From contig NZ_FQYT01000016.1 in assembly GCF_900141895.1 (NCBI RefSeq), positions 1 through 64,000 on the forward strand: a stretch of DNA of 64,000 nt, written 5' to 3'. The DNA is from Parasporobacterium paucivorans DSM 15970. Its GTDB lineage: Bacteria > Bacillota > Clostridia > Lachnospirales > Lachnospiraceae. The notes beneath the pieces were generated by a model, which saw only the letters and a program-made list of their open reading frames with translations, ran no database searches and was not told where the DNA came from. Below are positions 1 to 8,387 of the stretch, piece after piece (within the stretch, counting starts at the first letter, position 1; every line of letters starts with the position of its first letter). The translations under genes and the position numbers were made by a program.

Positions 1-716
1 CCTATTTCTGTTCTCTCAAACATTCCGTTTGCAATAACTCCCGCATTCAGATATTTATGGATGAGTGAAATCAGTCTACCGTCTTTAATGGTTCTGCTAA
101 GTACCTCAATCAGTTTACTCTGACTTACAGTATCAAAGAACTTTTCCAAGTCCATATCCACCACATATACATAGCCATCGTTTACATTCTTTTGGCACTG
201 CTTGAGGGCACCATGTGCTCCTCTTTTTGGTCGAAAACCAAAACTGTTTTCTGAGAATTGTTCCTCATAGATTGGTGTAAGTTCCTGTGTGATTGCCTGT
301 TGAATAACCCTGTCAACTACAGTTGGAACTCCTATCTTTCTAAACTCACCTTTTGTTTCTTTGGGTATTTCTACCCTTCGAACTGGGTTTGGCTTATATT
401 TACCATTCCTTATCTCTTGGATTAGGGTATCTTGATTTTCTCTTAGGAAGGGCAGAAGTTCATCCACCTGCATACCATCAATTCCACCTTTGCCCTTGTT
501 TGCTTTCACCCTTTTATAAGCCTTATTAAGGTTATCTTTTAGTAAAATCAAATCCAAAAGATTGTTCGTCCAATAGTCTGTGATGATACCGCTCTTTTCA
601 GTAATCTTCCCGTAGTCGAACACTTCTGCATACTCTTTCTGTTCCGCCGATACCATTTGCAGATAGTCCTCAATATGAAGTTGTCTGTTCTTAAATCTAC
701 TATCAGTTACTTTCAT
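1..716 (-). CDS. ltrA: Group II intron reverse transcriptase/maturase (LtrA-like), 3' part outside window
   Basis: The protein begins at an ATG at 716 (MKVTDSRFKNRQLHIEDYLQ) and stays open to the window edge, so about 238 N-terminal residues are visible. The segment around KANKGKGGIDGMQVDELLP, then RRVEIPKETKG and the block VVDMDLEKFFDTV, is the reverse-transcriptase fingers region; the first catalytic Asp of the polymerase lies in the last block. The YADD box and maturase domain must lie beyond position 1. It copies the spliced intron RNA back into DNA and helps splicing. Its position inside intron sequence (717-1116 upstream) supports the call. Intactness cannot be judged because the 3' end is missing. 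Confidence 0.93.
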   Translation of the reverse strand, partial: MKVTDSRFKNRQLHIEDYLQMVSAEQKEYAEVFDYGKITEKSGIITDYWTNNLLDLILLKDNLNKAYKRVKANKGKGGIDGMQVDELLPFLRENQDTLIQEIRNGKYKPNPVRRVEIPKETKGEFRKIGVPTVVDRVIQQAITQELTPIYEEQFSENSFGFRPKRGAHGALKQCQKNVNDGYVYVVDMDLEKFFDTVSQSKLIEVLSRTIKDGRLISLIHKYLNAGVIANGMFERTEI

Positions 717-1116
717 TGCTTGTATCTCCTAAAGTTCAGCCCTTCGCCGATTTTTGCAACCATCGGTTTAATATGGCTTCTGCTGACTTCTCGCCATTCG
801 TTGTTACTCACGGATTTCATACTCTGTTTCCATCCGCTGGCGAGATCTCCCTGGGTACCACACGTTTCTTTCACTCCATCCATCTGCCACATTTACTATA
901 GTTGATTCCGAGTAGTAATTGGACTTTGGTTTGTCTGGCAACCTTATCCTCAACGTATAGCCTCATGTGATTTCTGTTCGTCAGACCAGAGTTTTGCCTC
1001 CACCTTCCTTCAGATTCCACCTCACGATGGACACCCTTGGTCTTGGCTGTATCCTTCCCACTACTAGGGCGGATTTGGGACTTTCACCCTTTAGAAACGT
1101 GCGCCGCCAGGCGCAC
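1..1116 (-). mobile_element. Group II intron (probably class C), 5' portion
   Basis: On the minus strand the element begins GTGCG at 1116, the standard 5' end of group II introns, followed by a GC-rich hairpin (GTGCGCCTGGCGGCGCAC). About 400 bases of ribozyme precede the reverse transcriptase start, which is short and fits class C. The insertion point lies four bases after the T-tract of a Rho-independent terminator, the usual target of class C introns. The 3' end of the ORF, domains V and VI and the 3' junction are outside the window. Confidence 0.85.
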
Positions 1117-1118
1117 CA

Positions 1119-1156
1119 GCAAAAAGGAGCCCGATTAATTAATAATCGTACTCCTT
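1119..1156 (-). terminator. Rho-independent terminator of the URO-D gene; intron target
   Basis: On the minus strand the arms AAGGAG/CTCCTT and, inside them, CGATTA/TAATCG form a hairpin followed by TTTTT. It ends transcription of the URO-D gene whose stop is at 1181. The group II intron starts at 1116, directly behind the T-tract. Confidence 0.85.
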
Positions 1157-1180
1157 CTGCTGTCTGTCATAAACACTTTT

Positions 1181-2248
1181 TTATTTTAACAAAGATAATG
1201 TTGGTGCTTCTCCACGCATCGAATAGAATCCCATTCCATATTGGAAATGCTCTTCAAGAAGCGGACCTACAAAATCAAAACCAATGGTAATCGGAAATAC
1301 TACATAGCTTCCGCCTGGCGCAAGAGAATCTATCACCCTTCTATACTCCTGCTTTATTAATTCCGGAGTAACATGTGGAGCTTCCAGTACATGCTGGTTA
1401 TCAAACCCTCCGCAAAATGTTATCTTGTCTCCATATTTTTTCTTTAGCTCAGGAAGATTCTTATTACCTGCCTGCAGTGTATCAATAGCATCAATTCCAA
1501 TTTCTACAAAATCTTCAAATAACGGTTCAATATAACCACAACTGTGATGTTGGTATATTACTCCTTCTTCGTGGCAGGCATCAACCATTCTCTTTAAGTG
1601 TGGTTTGATTAGTTTTCGCCATGTTTCCGGATCCATAAACAACCTATCAGCTGCGCCGTAATCATCATGAGCGTTAATAACATCTACTTTATAGTACCTG
1701 GCAATCTTCTTAAAGTATTCAATCTTCCAGTCAGCCATCGCTTTAAAATATTCATAGCATTCATCAGGATCTGAAACTAGTGCCATTAGTGCATTTTCAA
1801 ATCCCATAAGTGAATGCAGACGTTCAAACATTCCGTTAATAACCATGCATAAAACCAATTTATCTTCATCATAAGCACTTCTATTGTCTGCCATCGGAAC
1901 TATTCCTGCTCCAGCTACAAGCGCCATAAAATCAGTATGTACATCGATATCTGCCTGTTTTTCCCAATCAATAGCTTCCAAATCTGGAAACTTTACATAT
2001 TCACGCCAATCTGCAATATCCTCAAACATTATTTTTCCTGCGGTAGGCATTGGTGCGTGGGCCTCGGGCACATATGTCCATTCAACTCCAAAATAATCCT
2101 TCCCTACAGCTCCTCCACAATATCTTTCCATTTGAGGGCATGACTGTATCATAGAAATATCTGTAAATAAAGTGGGAATATATGCGGGCACTCCGTGCCT
2201 GTATGCTATAAGCGCATTTTCTCTGGGTGTCAATTGCTTCTGTTCCAT
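1181..2248 (-). CDS. Uroporphyrinogen decarboxylase (URO-D) family protein, 355 aa
   Basis: The sequence has the URO-D/MtaA fold pattern: an N-terminal YIPTLFTD segment, VNGMFERLHSLMGFENALM in the middle, then HDDYGAADRLFMDPE, HHSCGYIEPL and a C-terminal CGGFDNQHVLE block. It is not the heme enzyme: the N-terminal substrate-binding arginines of HemE are not apparent. Relatives in anaerobes act as corrinoid-dependent methyltransferases or lyases in catabolism of methylated compounds, so a methyl-transfer role is likely but unproven; no corrinoid protein gene is adjacent. Start is supported by AAGGAGG five bases upstream. A LysR gene lies 87 bases upstream on the same strand and may control it. 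Confidence 0.85.
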   Translation of the reverse strand: MEQKQLTPRENALIAYRHGVPAYIPTLFTDISMIQSCPQMERYCGGAVGKDYFGVEWTYVPEAHAPMPTAGKIMFEDIADWREYVKFPDLEAIDWEKQADIDVHTDFMALVAGAGIVPMADNRSAYDEDKLVLCMVINGMFERLHSLMGFENALMALVSDPDECYEYFKAMADWKIEYFKKIARYYKVDVINAHDDYGAADRLFMDPETWRKLIKPHLKRMVDACHEEGVIYQHHSCGYIEPLFEDFVEIGIDAIDTLQAGNKNLPELKKKYGDKITFCGGFDNQHVLEAPHVTPELIKQEYRRVIDSLAPGGSYVVFPITIGFDFVGPLLEEHFQYGMGFYSMRGEAPTLSLLK

Positions 2249-2335
2249 AAGAACCTCCTTGTTTTGCGAATTATCGCTACTAAGGAAATTATACTTTTAC
2301 TTAATTAATTTGTAAAATGCCCACTTTTTATGCAA

Positions 2336-3223
2336 CTATGCTTTTGAGGCATAGTAGTTTTTCAATAAATCCAAAGCAAAATTTTTATTTTCATCTAAAT
2401 ATGCCAACTCAATAAAGTTATCATCCCGTCCATCCTCGAAAGGATACATTTTCAGAGAGTCTGACCTTACAAGGTCCATTTCCATATTAAGCAGCGCACA
2501 TCTCATGCCTGACTCAACCCATAAAACAACATCATCCATTGAATCCAAAAAATGCAGGTTTGGATAAAATCCGGCTTCAAGCAGAAATTTATTCACAATA
2601 AACTCAACTCCCCCAGGACATTCTTCTTTTTTCACAATGGCCAGAGGTTCATATTTGAAGTCTTTGAATTCCAATTTTTCCTTTTTCGAAAGAGGATTTT
2701 TAAGAGGTACCACAAAAGCCGGTTCATATTTTTTTAATTTTATAGTCTTTAATTCCTGATGCTCATTTATATGAAAAGAAAAAGAAATAATTGCGTCAAG
2801 TTCATTTTTATTTAATTCCTCCAGAAGTGCGCGAAAACTCTTTCTTTTTATTATAATCTCTATGTTGGGATGATTTTTTTCGAAAATACTGACCATTTCA
2901 GGAATGAATTCTTTTATGGAAAGGCCATCCAATATTCCAATATTTAATTTACCTGTAATACATTGACTGGCTAAAGATGCTTTTTTAACGGCTTTTTCAT
3001 AATCATTCATTAATACAGACAGTTCTTCATACAAGACGATACCTGCAGGAGTTAACGTTAAGCCTTTATTACTACGCACAAATAAAAGCATATTTAACTC
3101 TGACTCTATTTCAGTTATCTGTCTTCCTAACGTCGGCTGAGTTATAAATAAATGTTGTGCTGCCTTAGTAAAATTCAGACATTTTGCGGTCTCTAAAAAA
3201 TATTTGATTTGTGAGATATTCAT
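2336..3223 (-). CDS. LysR-family transcriptional regulator
   Basis: 295 aa, normal LysR length. The N-terminal winged helix is typical (MNISQIKYFLETAKCLNFTK, then AAQHLFITQPTLGRQI), followed by a linker helix and a periplasmic-binding-protein-like effector domain from about residue 90 (GKLNIGILDG). It precedes the URO-D gene in the same orientation, so it may activate that gene, and possibly act on the divergent lipoprotein gene at 3503. The effector is unknown. The family assignment is secure; the target is inference. Confidence 0.92.
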   Translation of the reverse strand: MNISQIKYFLETAKCLNFTKAAQHLFITQPTLGRQITEIESELNMLLFVRSNKGLTLTPAGIVLYEELSVLMNDYEKAVKKASLASQCITGKLNIGILDGLSIKEFIPEMVSIFEKNHPNIEIIIKRKSFRALLEELNKNELDAIISFSFHINEHQELKTIKLKKYEPAFVVPLKNPLSKKEKLEFKDFKYEPLAIVKKEECPGGVEFIVNKFLLEAGFYPNLHFLDSMDDVVLWVESGMRCALLNMEMDLVRSDSLKMYPFEDGRDDNFIELAYLDENKNFALDLLKNYYASKA

Positions 3224-3502
3224 TTTATTTACCTGCCCGTTTTTAATCTATTTAATTACTGTCATTCCTGTTTAATATCTCTTGATTATATCATAAGTTA
3301 TTAATCTATCGCGTCACTACTTTCCATATTTACATAATAATTTATCGCAGCCCGTATGTGATGATTTCCTGAACTATATGAACATAACCTGAATATCATC
3401 TGAGCGTTCCCTGTAACCTATTGAAAGCAGCACATAAATACGGTAGCATATAAGCTCAGTAGAAAAAAATGAGACTCGTATTTGACTTGAAAGGAAAAAT
3501 AT

Positions 3503-4381
3503 ATGAAAATCAGTGCGCTTAAAAAAGCCGGTGTCATCCTGTGCGGCATGATACTGGGATTCTCCCTTGTCGCATGTGCAAAAAGCCAGGAGAGCACGAC
3601 GACCACGACCGCTTCTTCGACAGAAAGTTCCTCCACTGCAGAAAGCATCACAACATCAAATGGGAATTCAATCCTTGATGTTTCCGGGCTGCTATCGGAG
3701 CGTGACTTAGAACAATCGCCCGATTTGACAAATGCACAGGACATTGAACTCTTTAGCGGAGAAGATGTTACAATCACAGAAGAGGGCATTTACGTAATCA
3801 GCGGAACTGTAGAAGATGTCACAATCATTGTAGAGGCAGCTGCAGAAGCAAAAGTTCAATTGGTTTTAAATGGCGTGAGCATTACAAACCAGGATTCCCC
3901 TGCAATTTACGTAAAAGAGGCGGACAAGGTCTTTGTGACTACAACTGACAGTGAGAATCATATGGAAGCAACCGGAACATTTGTTGCTGATGGGGATACA
4001 AGTTTAGATGCAGTTATCTTCTCTAAGTCAGACCTTGTGTTAAGTGGTACAGGAACTCTTGAAATAATTTCTGCACAGGGAAACGGTGTTACTTCAAAAG
4101 ATGATCTTAAGGTTACAGGCGGAACATATACAATTACTACAGACAGCGATGGTCTCGAAGCCAATGATTCAATTGTAATATCCGATGGCAATTTCACTTT
4201 TGATGCCGGAAAAGATGCTATCCATAGTGAAAACGAAGAGGATGCATCTCTCGGATATATCTATATCGCAGGCGGAACTTTAAATATCACCGCAGCTGAT
4301 GATGGAATCCAGGGAACGAGTATTGTCCAGATCGATGGCGGAACAATCACAGAGATCACCCAGTCCCAGATGGGCGGCTGA
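3503..4381 (+). CDS. Secreted lipoprotein with DUF4353/Cthe_2159-like carbohydrate-binding domain
   Basis: 292 aa. Residues 1-25 form a signal peptide ending in the lipobox LVAC, so the mature protein is anchored by a lipidated cysteine. A Ser/Thr-rich linker of about 30 residues follows. The rest is a repetitive right-handed beta-helix pattern (VQLVLNGVSITNQDSPAIYV, then repeats of SDLVLSGTGTL and DGGTITE type) seen in Cthe_2159-like proteins that bind acidic polysaccharide and calcium. Many relatives are longer, so this copy may be C-terminally shortened; it stops after QSQMGG without an anchor. AAAGGAAA precedes the ATG. It is encoded opposite its neighbours. Confidence 0.8.
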   Translation: MKISALKKAGVILCGMILGFSLVACAKSQESTTTTTASSTESSSTAESITTSNGNSILDVSGLLSERDLEQSPDLTNAQDIELFSGEDVTITEEGIYVISGTVEDVTIIVEAAAEAKVQLVLNGVSITNQDSPAIYVKEADKVFVTTTDSENHMEATGTFVADGDTSLDAVIFSKSDLVLSGTGTLEIISAQGNGVTSKDDLKVTGGTYTITTDSDGLEANDSIVISDGNFTFDAGKDAIHSENEEDASLGYIYIAGGTLNITAADDGIQGTSIVQIDGGTITEITQSQMGG

Positions 4382-4408
4382 GGTCCCGTAAAATAAACCT
4401 CGCAGCTT

Positions 4409-4458
4409 TAAAAAAAGGAATTCTGCATAGTCACGGACTATTTTAGAATTCCTTTTTT
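4409..4458. terminator. Bidirectional terminator between convergent genes
   Basis: A long inverted repeat, with arms AAAAAAGGAATTCT and AGAATTCCTTTTTT and an inner stem ATAGTC/GACTAT, has an A-run on one side and a T-run on the other. It can end transcription both from the lipoprotein gene (+) and from the nucleotidyltransferase gene (-), whose last codons lie inside it. Confidence 0.88.
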
Positions 4459-5544
4459 GGTATCTGGCAATGAGCCAAAAATCAACTCATATATCTCCAT
4501 GGCCTGCTCTTTTCTTCGTTCAACAGCGGCTATGGCCTCTTCATCTCCCCCAAAAAATGCTTTTCTGGCGGTGAATTTCTCTTCTATTGTAATATCCCGG
4601 TCATCCTGAACCAGCTTGTCGGCCAGATAAACCACCTCCTTTTCAGAAGGCTTCCGGGGGACTGCGCTTAGAACCATGTGCTCGTCGACGATTTCAGATA
4701 CATAGAGATATCCCATATCCTTAAGCCATTTCGCGGCAGTTTTTGCATGGTTATCCTGCCCCTTTGCGATGTCATGGAGCAGGCCTGCCGCGCGTATGAT
4801 ATCCGGATCCAGCTTTATTCCTCTTTCCCGCAAAACCTGGCCGATTGAGGCAGCCACGGAAGCGACTTTTTCTGAATGGGCTTTCAGGCTGTCCGCTGCC
4901 TTGAAATAATCCTGTATTTCCCTGCAGAGTTCTTCTGAGGGGCAGTCCTTCGTCCTGTGGTATTCCGTCAGCTTACCATAATCCTCCGGGGTGTCCGCAT
5001 CCATCAGTATGCCCGGGTCGGCAAAGGCCATATTCACAGTCTGACCCTGCAGTCTGGCTATTGCACCCTGCAGCCCCTGACTACCATCATGGTTCAATAT
5101 CTGATCTATTATCCTTTGATTAAGAAGAAGAGGATGCCCTTTTTCTCCGTGAAAAGTCGGCTGTATCAGGTCAGTTATCCCTTTTTCCATTTCCCTGATC
5201 ATGGCTTTAAGAGTGAACTGCTGCACAAAGGGGCTGTCCGAAGGGGAGACAAATACCATGTCCGTTCCAAATTTTACCTTTTCGAGCCCGATTTTTACCG
5301 AATCGAACATCTGGGTGGAGTGGTACTTTGGATTCTCCAGGAAAACCACGCCGGATCCTGCCATCCTGTTTTTGATTTCATCCCCGCGGTATCCGGTCAC
5401 GACCACGATTTCTTCTATTCCGGCCGATTGAAAATTTGATATTGTCTTTTCTATCATTGCCAAGCCGCCTATCGGCAGAAAGGGCTTGAATTCCTTCATT
5501 CTGGAAGAGAGGCCGCCTGCGGCAATCACTGCTGCTGTTTTCAT
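4438..5544 (-). CDS. MocA-like molybdopterin nucleotidyltransferase fused to HD domain (DVU_1551-like)
   Basis: About 368 aa. Residues 1-190 are a MobA/MocA NTP-transferase domain with the signature AAGGLSSRMKEFKPFLPIGG near the N-terminus and the metal site region VSPSDSPFV near residue 100. Residues about 215-350 are an HD phosphohydrolase domain (HSEKVASVAA, then GLLHDIAKG and DEHM). It probably attaches CMP (or GMP) to molybdopterin; xanthine-oxidase-family enzymes such as the oxidoreductase at 17936 generally use the cytosine dinucleotide form. The ATG at 5544 overlaps the phosphatase stop as ATGA, which decides the start over a GTG two codons upstream. The role of the HD domain is not known. 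Confidence 0.85.
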   Translation of the reverse strand: MKTAAVIAAGGLSSRMKEFKPFLPIGGLAMIEKTISNFQSAGIEEIVVVTGYRGDEIKNRMAGSGVVFLENPKYHSTQMFDSVKIGLEKVKFGTDMVFVSPSDSPFVQQFTLKAMIREMEKGITDLIQPTFHGEKGHPLLLNQRIIDQILNHDGSQGLQGAIARLQGQTVNMAFADPGILMDADTPEDYGKLTEYHRTKDCPSEELCREIQDYFKAADSLKAHSEKVASVAASIGQVLRERGIKLDPDIIRAAGLLHDIAKGQDNHAKTAAKWLKDMGYLYVSEIVDEHMVLSAVPRKPSEKEVVYLADKLVQDDRDITIEEKFTARKAFFGGDEEAIAAVERRKEQAMEIYELIFGSLPDTKKGILK

Positions 5545-6137
5545 ATGCACATACCTTCTGTCTTCAGATGAACGCCGTCATACAGAAGCATATTCACGCT
5601 CCCATACCCCGGCTTATTCCGGAAGCTTTCCTGGATTCCGGTTCCGGCAAGATGCGACAGAATCATCCGGATGACGCCGGCATGCGTTACGATAACTATA
5701 TTTCCGTCGGTTTCCTGTATAGTCCTTGAGAGCTCCGACATGGCTCTGTCCCTGCACGCAGCCAGGCTTTCGCCTCCCACTATGACATAATGCTCCAGAT
5801 TCATGCCGCGTTCTTTATACTCCTGGGGAAATTTTTCTTTTATTTCCTCAAAGGACAAGCCGTCCCATCTTCCAGTGTTCAATTCCGAGTAACTCTCTTT
5901 TACAACAACATCCCTTTTTTTGTCTGCAATAATTATGGCCGTCTCCCTGGCCCGGGACAGAGGACTCGAATAGACGCAGCTAATGTCCCTGTCTGAAAAA
6001 ATCTTTTTCAGATTGTGGGCCTGCTTCCTTCCTTCATCATTGAGAGGAATGTCCTTTTTTCCCAGGCAGAAGGAGGCGTCCTGGGGCAGCTGGGGTTCAC
6101 AATGACGGACCAGATAAATCCTGCGGGTTTCTTCCAT
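5541..6137 (-). CDS. Histidine phosphatase family protein
   Basis: 198 aa, with the phosphoglycerate-mutase-like fold: the catalytic histidine motif is LVRHCEP (RHC instead of the common RHG), followed by YSSPLSRARETA, the acid/base region SELNTGRWDGLSFEEI and the second histidine in IVTHAGVIRM. It is closest in pattern to alpha-ribazole/cobalamin-type phosphatases. It is translationally coupled to the nucleotidyltransferase by an ATGA overlap, suggesting it acts on a phosphorylated cofactor intermediate or nucleotide in the same pathway. The substrate cannot be read from the sequence. Confidence 0.85.
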   Translation of the reverse strand: MEETRRIYLVRHCEPQLPQDASFCLGKKDIPLNDEGRKQAHNLKKIFSDRDISCVYSSPLSRARETAIIIADKKRDVVVKESYSELNTGRWDGLSFEEIKEKFPQEYKERGMNLEHYVIVGGESLAACRDRAMSELSRTIQETDGNIVIVTHAGVIRMILSHLAGTGIQESFRNKPGYGSVNMLLYDGVHLKTEGMCI

Positions 6138-6152
6138 AATACGACTCCATTC

Positions 6153-6281
6153 TCACTGCCTGATCCTTCGTTTCTGGCCGGAAATATTTTCCGTTTGCGC
6201 CGAAAAATGAAGGTCGACCCCGGGTCTCATGGCCTTGCCGGGAAGCTTCTCAAAAATATCGGTTTCATAAAGATTATCCAT
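6153..6281 (-). CDS. Small ORF, 42 aa, possible methyltransferase N-terminal remnant
   Basis: Starts MDNLYETDIFEKLPGKAMRP five bases after the radical SAM stop and has AGGAG about 10 bases upstream, so it could be translated. The stretch GKAMRPGVDL faintly recalls the N-terminus of the methyltransferase at 14611 (NIFRPGGLAL). It then ends after 42 residues with no SAM-binding motif. It may be a degraded relic of a second methyltransferase or a genuine small protein; the similarity is weak. Confidence 0.35.
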   Translation of the reverse strand: MDNLYETDIFEKLPGKAMRPGVDLHFSAQTENISGQKRRIRQ

Positions 6282-6286
6282 TCGTT

Positions 6287-7624
6287 TCAACTCCTGTATA
6301 ATGACACCCCGTCTGTCCCGGTCAGGTTATAGGCGCAAAAAGGTATGATCCGCCTGTCAGGACTCACGACATGGATGTAGCATTCCTTCAGCCTTTCCAG
6401 ATCGAGGTTCCAGGCATCCTGAAAAGCCATGGCAGATACCACAAATGTATACTGTTTCGTACGTTTTATGAATTCGTCCAGCGTCTCGGGTATCTGGTTT
6501 CTCGACACGACTTCCGTATGGTCTGCGGCACCCTTCCATTTGCTTGATACGTATTTCCGGGATTTTTCCGATTTGTTTTCCGTAGAACAGCAGCTGCCTT
6601 CTGCTTTGCGAAGAACGGAAAGGGTTTCATCCGGGTTCAGCAGAAAGCTCCCATTGAAAGAGCAATACGGATTTTCTGCCGTTCCCGGCTTAAAATCGCC
6701 CACTTTCATTTTGCCTTCTGTCTGAGCCTCGATATCCCGCAGCAGCTCCGGCAGCGTGTAACGAGCTGTGGAATCATCCGGATACCTGCCAAAATAACTG
6801 ACCGGCTGAAAATGCACCCCTCTCACATGGGGCATTTTTTCAATGGCAAAACGCAGGATTTCTCCTACTTCTTCTGTGTTGAGGCCCTTCACCAGGGTCG
6901 GAACGAGCACCACACCCAGCCCATACGCGGCACAGTTTTCGATGGCCTTTTTCTTCAGGTCATTCAGTCTCTTTCCACGAATTCGTTCCAGCACGTCATC
7001 CCTCAATGAATCAAATTGCAGATATACACAGTCCAGTCCTGCATTTTTAAGTTTTCCCACATAATCTGTGTCTGCGGCCAGCCTGATTCCATTCGTATTC
7101 AGCTGAAAGAATGGAAACCCGAGCCGTTTCCCCATTTCAATGATTTCCGGTATATCGTCTCTGAGGCTTGGTTCGCCTCCCGAAATCTGGATGTTAAAAG
7201 ATCCGCCCGCTTCCTTCAGAAGCATGTACCATTGTTCGATTTCTTCCAGCGTGGGATCCCTGTCCGCCGATTCTCCAGAAGACGCAAAGCATATAGGACA
7301 ATGCAGATTACAGTTCCTGGTCACTTCCAGCAGGACGCAGCAGCCATGCTGCCTGTGATCCGGACATATTCCGCAGTCATATGGACATCCATTTTTTCTT
7401 TCGGTTATACTGTGGATATCTGACACTGGGTTTCTTACAGGAGACCAGGAATGATACGATGGCAGTCCTTTCCAAATGAGCGTGGAAAAATCCCCGTGCT
7501 CACTGCATGTCTTGCTTAAATATACGTCCTCTCCGTACCGGATCTTCTGCGCTTTGATCCTTGCCAGGCAGACTGGGCAGACGCTCTGGGTTTCCCCAAT
7601 CAATACACCTTCGGTTACATCCAT
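6287..7624 (-). CDS. Radical SAM protein, TrsS-like
   Basis: About 445 aa from the ATG at 7624. An N-terminal CPVC pair (SVCPVCLARI) is followed by a cysteine-rich stretch (CPYDCGICPDH) and the radical SAM cluster motif CNLHCPIC (CxxxCxxC), then the SAM-binding segment ISGGEPSLRDD. The pattern matches proteins called radical SAM (seleno)protein TrsS found beside aldehyde oxidoreductase genes. The longer reading frame starting at 7690 overlaps the upstream gene by 50 bases; the ATG at 7624 has GAAGGG upstream and lies just after that gene's stop at 7641, so I prefer it. No selenocysteine (in-frame TGA) is used here. The reaction is unknown; a maturation role is inferred from context. Confidence 0.82.
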   Translation of the reverse strand: MDVTEGVLIGETQSVCPVCLARIKAQKIRYGEDVYLSKTCSEHGDFSTLIWKGLPSYHSWSPVRNPVSDIHSITERKNGCPYDCGICPDHRQHGCCVLLEVTRNCNLHCPICFASSGESADRDPTLEEIEQWYMLLKEAGGSFNIQISGGEPSLRDDIPEIIEMGKRLGFPFFQLNTNGIRLAADTDYVGKLKNAGLDCVYLQFDSLRDDVLERIRGKRLNDLKKKAIENCAAYGLGVVLVPTLVKGLNTEEVGEILRFAIEKMPHVRGVHFQPVSYFGRYPDDSTARYTLPELLRDIEAQTEGKMKVGDFKPGTAENPYCSFNGSFLLNPDETLSVLRKAEGSCCSTENKSEKSRKYVSSKWKGAADHTEVVSRNQIPETLDEFIKRTKQYTFVVSAMAFQDAWNLDLERLKECYIHVVSPDRRIIPFCAYNLTGTDGVSLYRS

Positions 7625-7640
7625 TTCATCCGGTTCCCTT

Positions 7641-7916
7641 CTATATTTCTTCCTGAAATACTTCAATCTGTATCCTGTGGCAATACGCATTTTGCACGGT
7701 GCAGTTCTTATCTCTCTTGAAATATTCGACCCAGAAGGTTACAGACCCAATCTGCAGGTGGGAAATACAGCTTCCCTTTTCAGGAAGAAATATCCTGTCA
7801 TTATGCTCTTCCGCATTTTCTATGACCCTGCTTATATGTTTATATAATATTCCCTCCTGCTCCAGCTTATCCCTGAGAGCATCCGGAATTATGATTTCGC
7901 CGCATATCTTGCTCAT
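7641..7916 (-). CDS. Free-standing homologue of the dicluster protein C-terminal domain, 91 aa
   Basis: This protein aligns by eye with the last ~85 residues of the flavin/Fe-S protein at 15458-17692: both share an IxIPxxL start, an ExG-x(4-8) segment, a WVxY block (TFWVEYF versus TCWVRYK) and a closing AYCHRIQI / VYSHRMHI motif. The conserved HR pair and the aromatic WV-Y pair are the main marks. It has no cysteine motif for a cluster. It lies between the TrsS-like and C-GCAxxG-C-C genes with 6 and 16 base gaps, so it is co-transcribed. The function is unknown; it could be a subunit or binding module shared between complexes. Confidence 0.7.
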   Translation of the reverse strand: MSKICGEIIIPDALRDKLEQEGILYKHISRVIENAEEHNDRIFLPEKGSCISHLQIGSVTFWVEYFKRDKNCTVQNAYCHRIQIEVFQEEI

Positions 7917-7922
7917 TTTCCG

Positions 7923-8312
7923 CTACCTCTCTGGCAATCGATCTCTTTCTTCAATTATTTCCATACATCGGTCTATGACCCCGGTCGTGATTTTTATGCA
8001 CAACTGAGGGTTCTTTCCTCCAACTCCCATAAGGTCGCGGCATTCCACGCTGCCATATTCCTCTTCAAACCAGTCTGCAAGTTCCGGTATAAATTCCTCC
8101 GATTCATACAGCGAGAGCACGCAGGCCGCCGCGCTTAATGCCCCGCAGAGATGCTGGCCGGATACCCCATAGCACAAGCCCTTCACTGCCTTAATCATAT
8201 CAGGGTTTTCCTTTCCAGACAACTCCAGACCGATTCTCATCACAACCTGGGCACAGCATTGGTTCTGAAGCGCCAGTTCCATGACCCTTTCATCAAGATT
8301 CAATATCTTCAC
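7923..8312 (-). CDS. C-GCAxxG-C-C family protein (DVU_1555-like)
   Basis: 129 aa. It shows the spaced cysteines of the family: CCAQVVMRIG near the N-terminus, the core HLCGALSAAACVLSLYE, then VECRDLMG and QLCIKITTG. Such proteins probably bind a metal or Fe-S cluster and are seen with redox and molybdenum enzymes in anaerobes. It is followed by the 91 aa gene after six bases. It is preceded by a terminator-like hairpin at 8336-8375, so some of its transcription may be attenuated relative to the symporter genes upstream. Confidence 0.78.
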   Translation of the reverse strand: MKILNLDERVMELALQNQCCAQVVMRIGLELSGKENPDMIKAVKGLCYGVSGQHLCGALSAAACVLSLYESEEFIPELADWFEEEYGSVECRDLMGVGGKNPQLCIKITTGVIDRCMEIIEERDRLPER

Positions 8313-8335
8313 CTCCAGTACAATTCTTCGTAAAG

Positions 8336-8375
8336 ATAAAAGAAGCCAGAGCGAAGATATCCCGGCTTCTTTTTC
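8336..8375 (-). terminator. Terminator or attenuator between symporter genes and maturation genes
   Basis: AGAAGCC and GGCTTCT pair around a 16-base loop; the minus-strand product is followed by TTTTATCTTT and the plus-strand product by TTTTT. It lies between the 43 aa protein (ends 8388) and the C-GCAxxG-C-C gene (starts 8312), so it probably lowers readthrough from the symporter unit. Confidence 0.7.
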
Positions 8376-8387
8376 TATTATACACTT

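Noticed and set aside
1884-2143. Plus-strand frames inside the URO-D gene
   Set aside because: Overlap a conserved minus-strand gene and have no motif.
6287-7690. In-frame selenocysteine in the TrsS-like protein
   Set aside because: Some relatives are selenoproteins, but here the frame has cysteines and no internal TGA.
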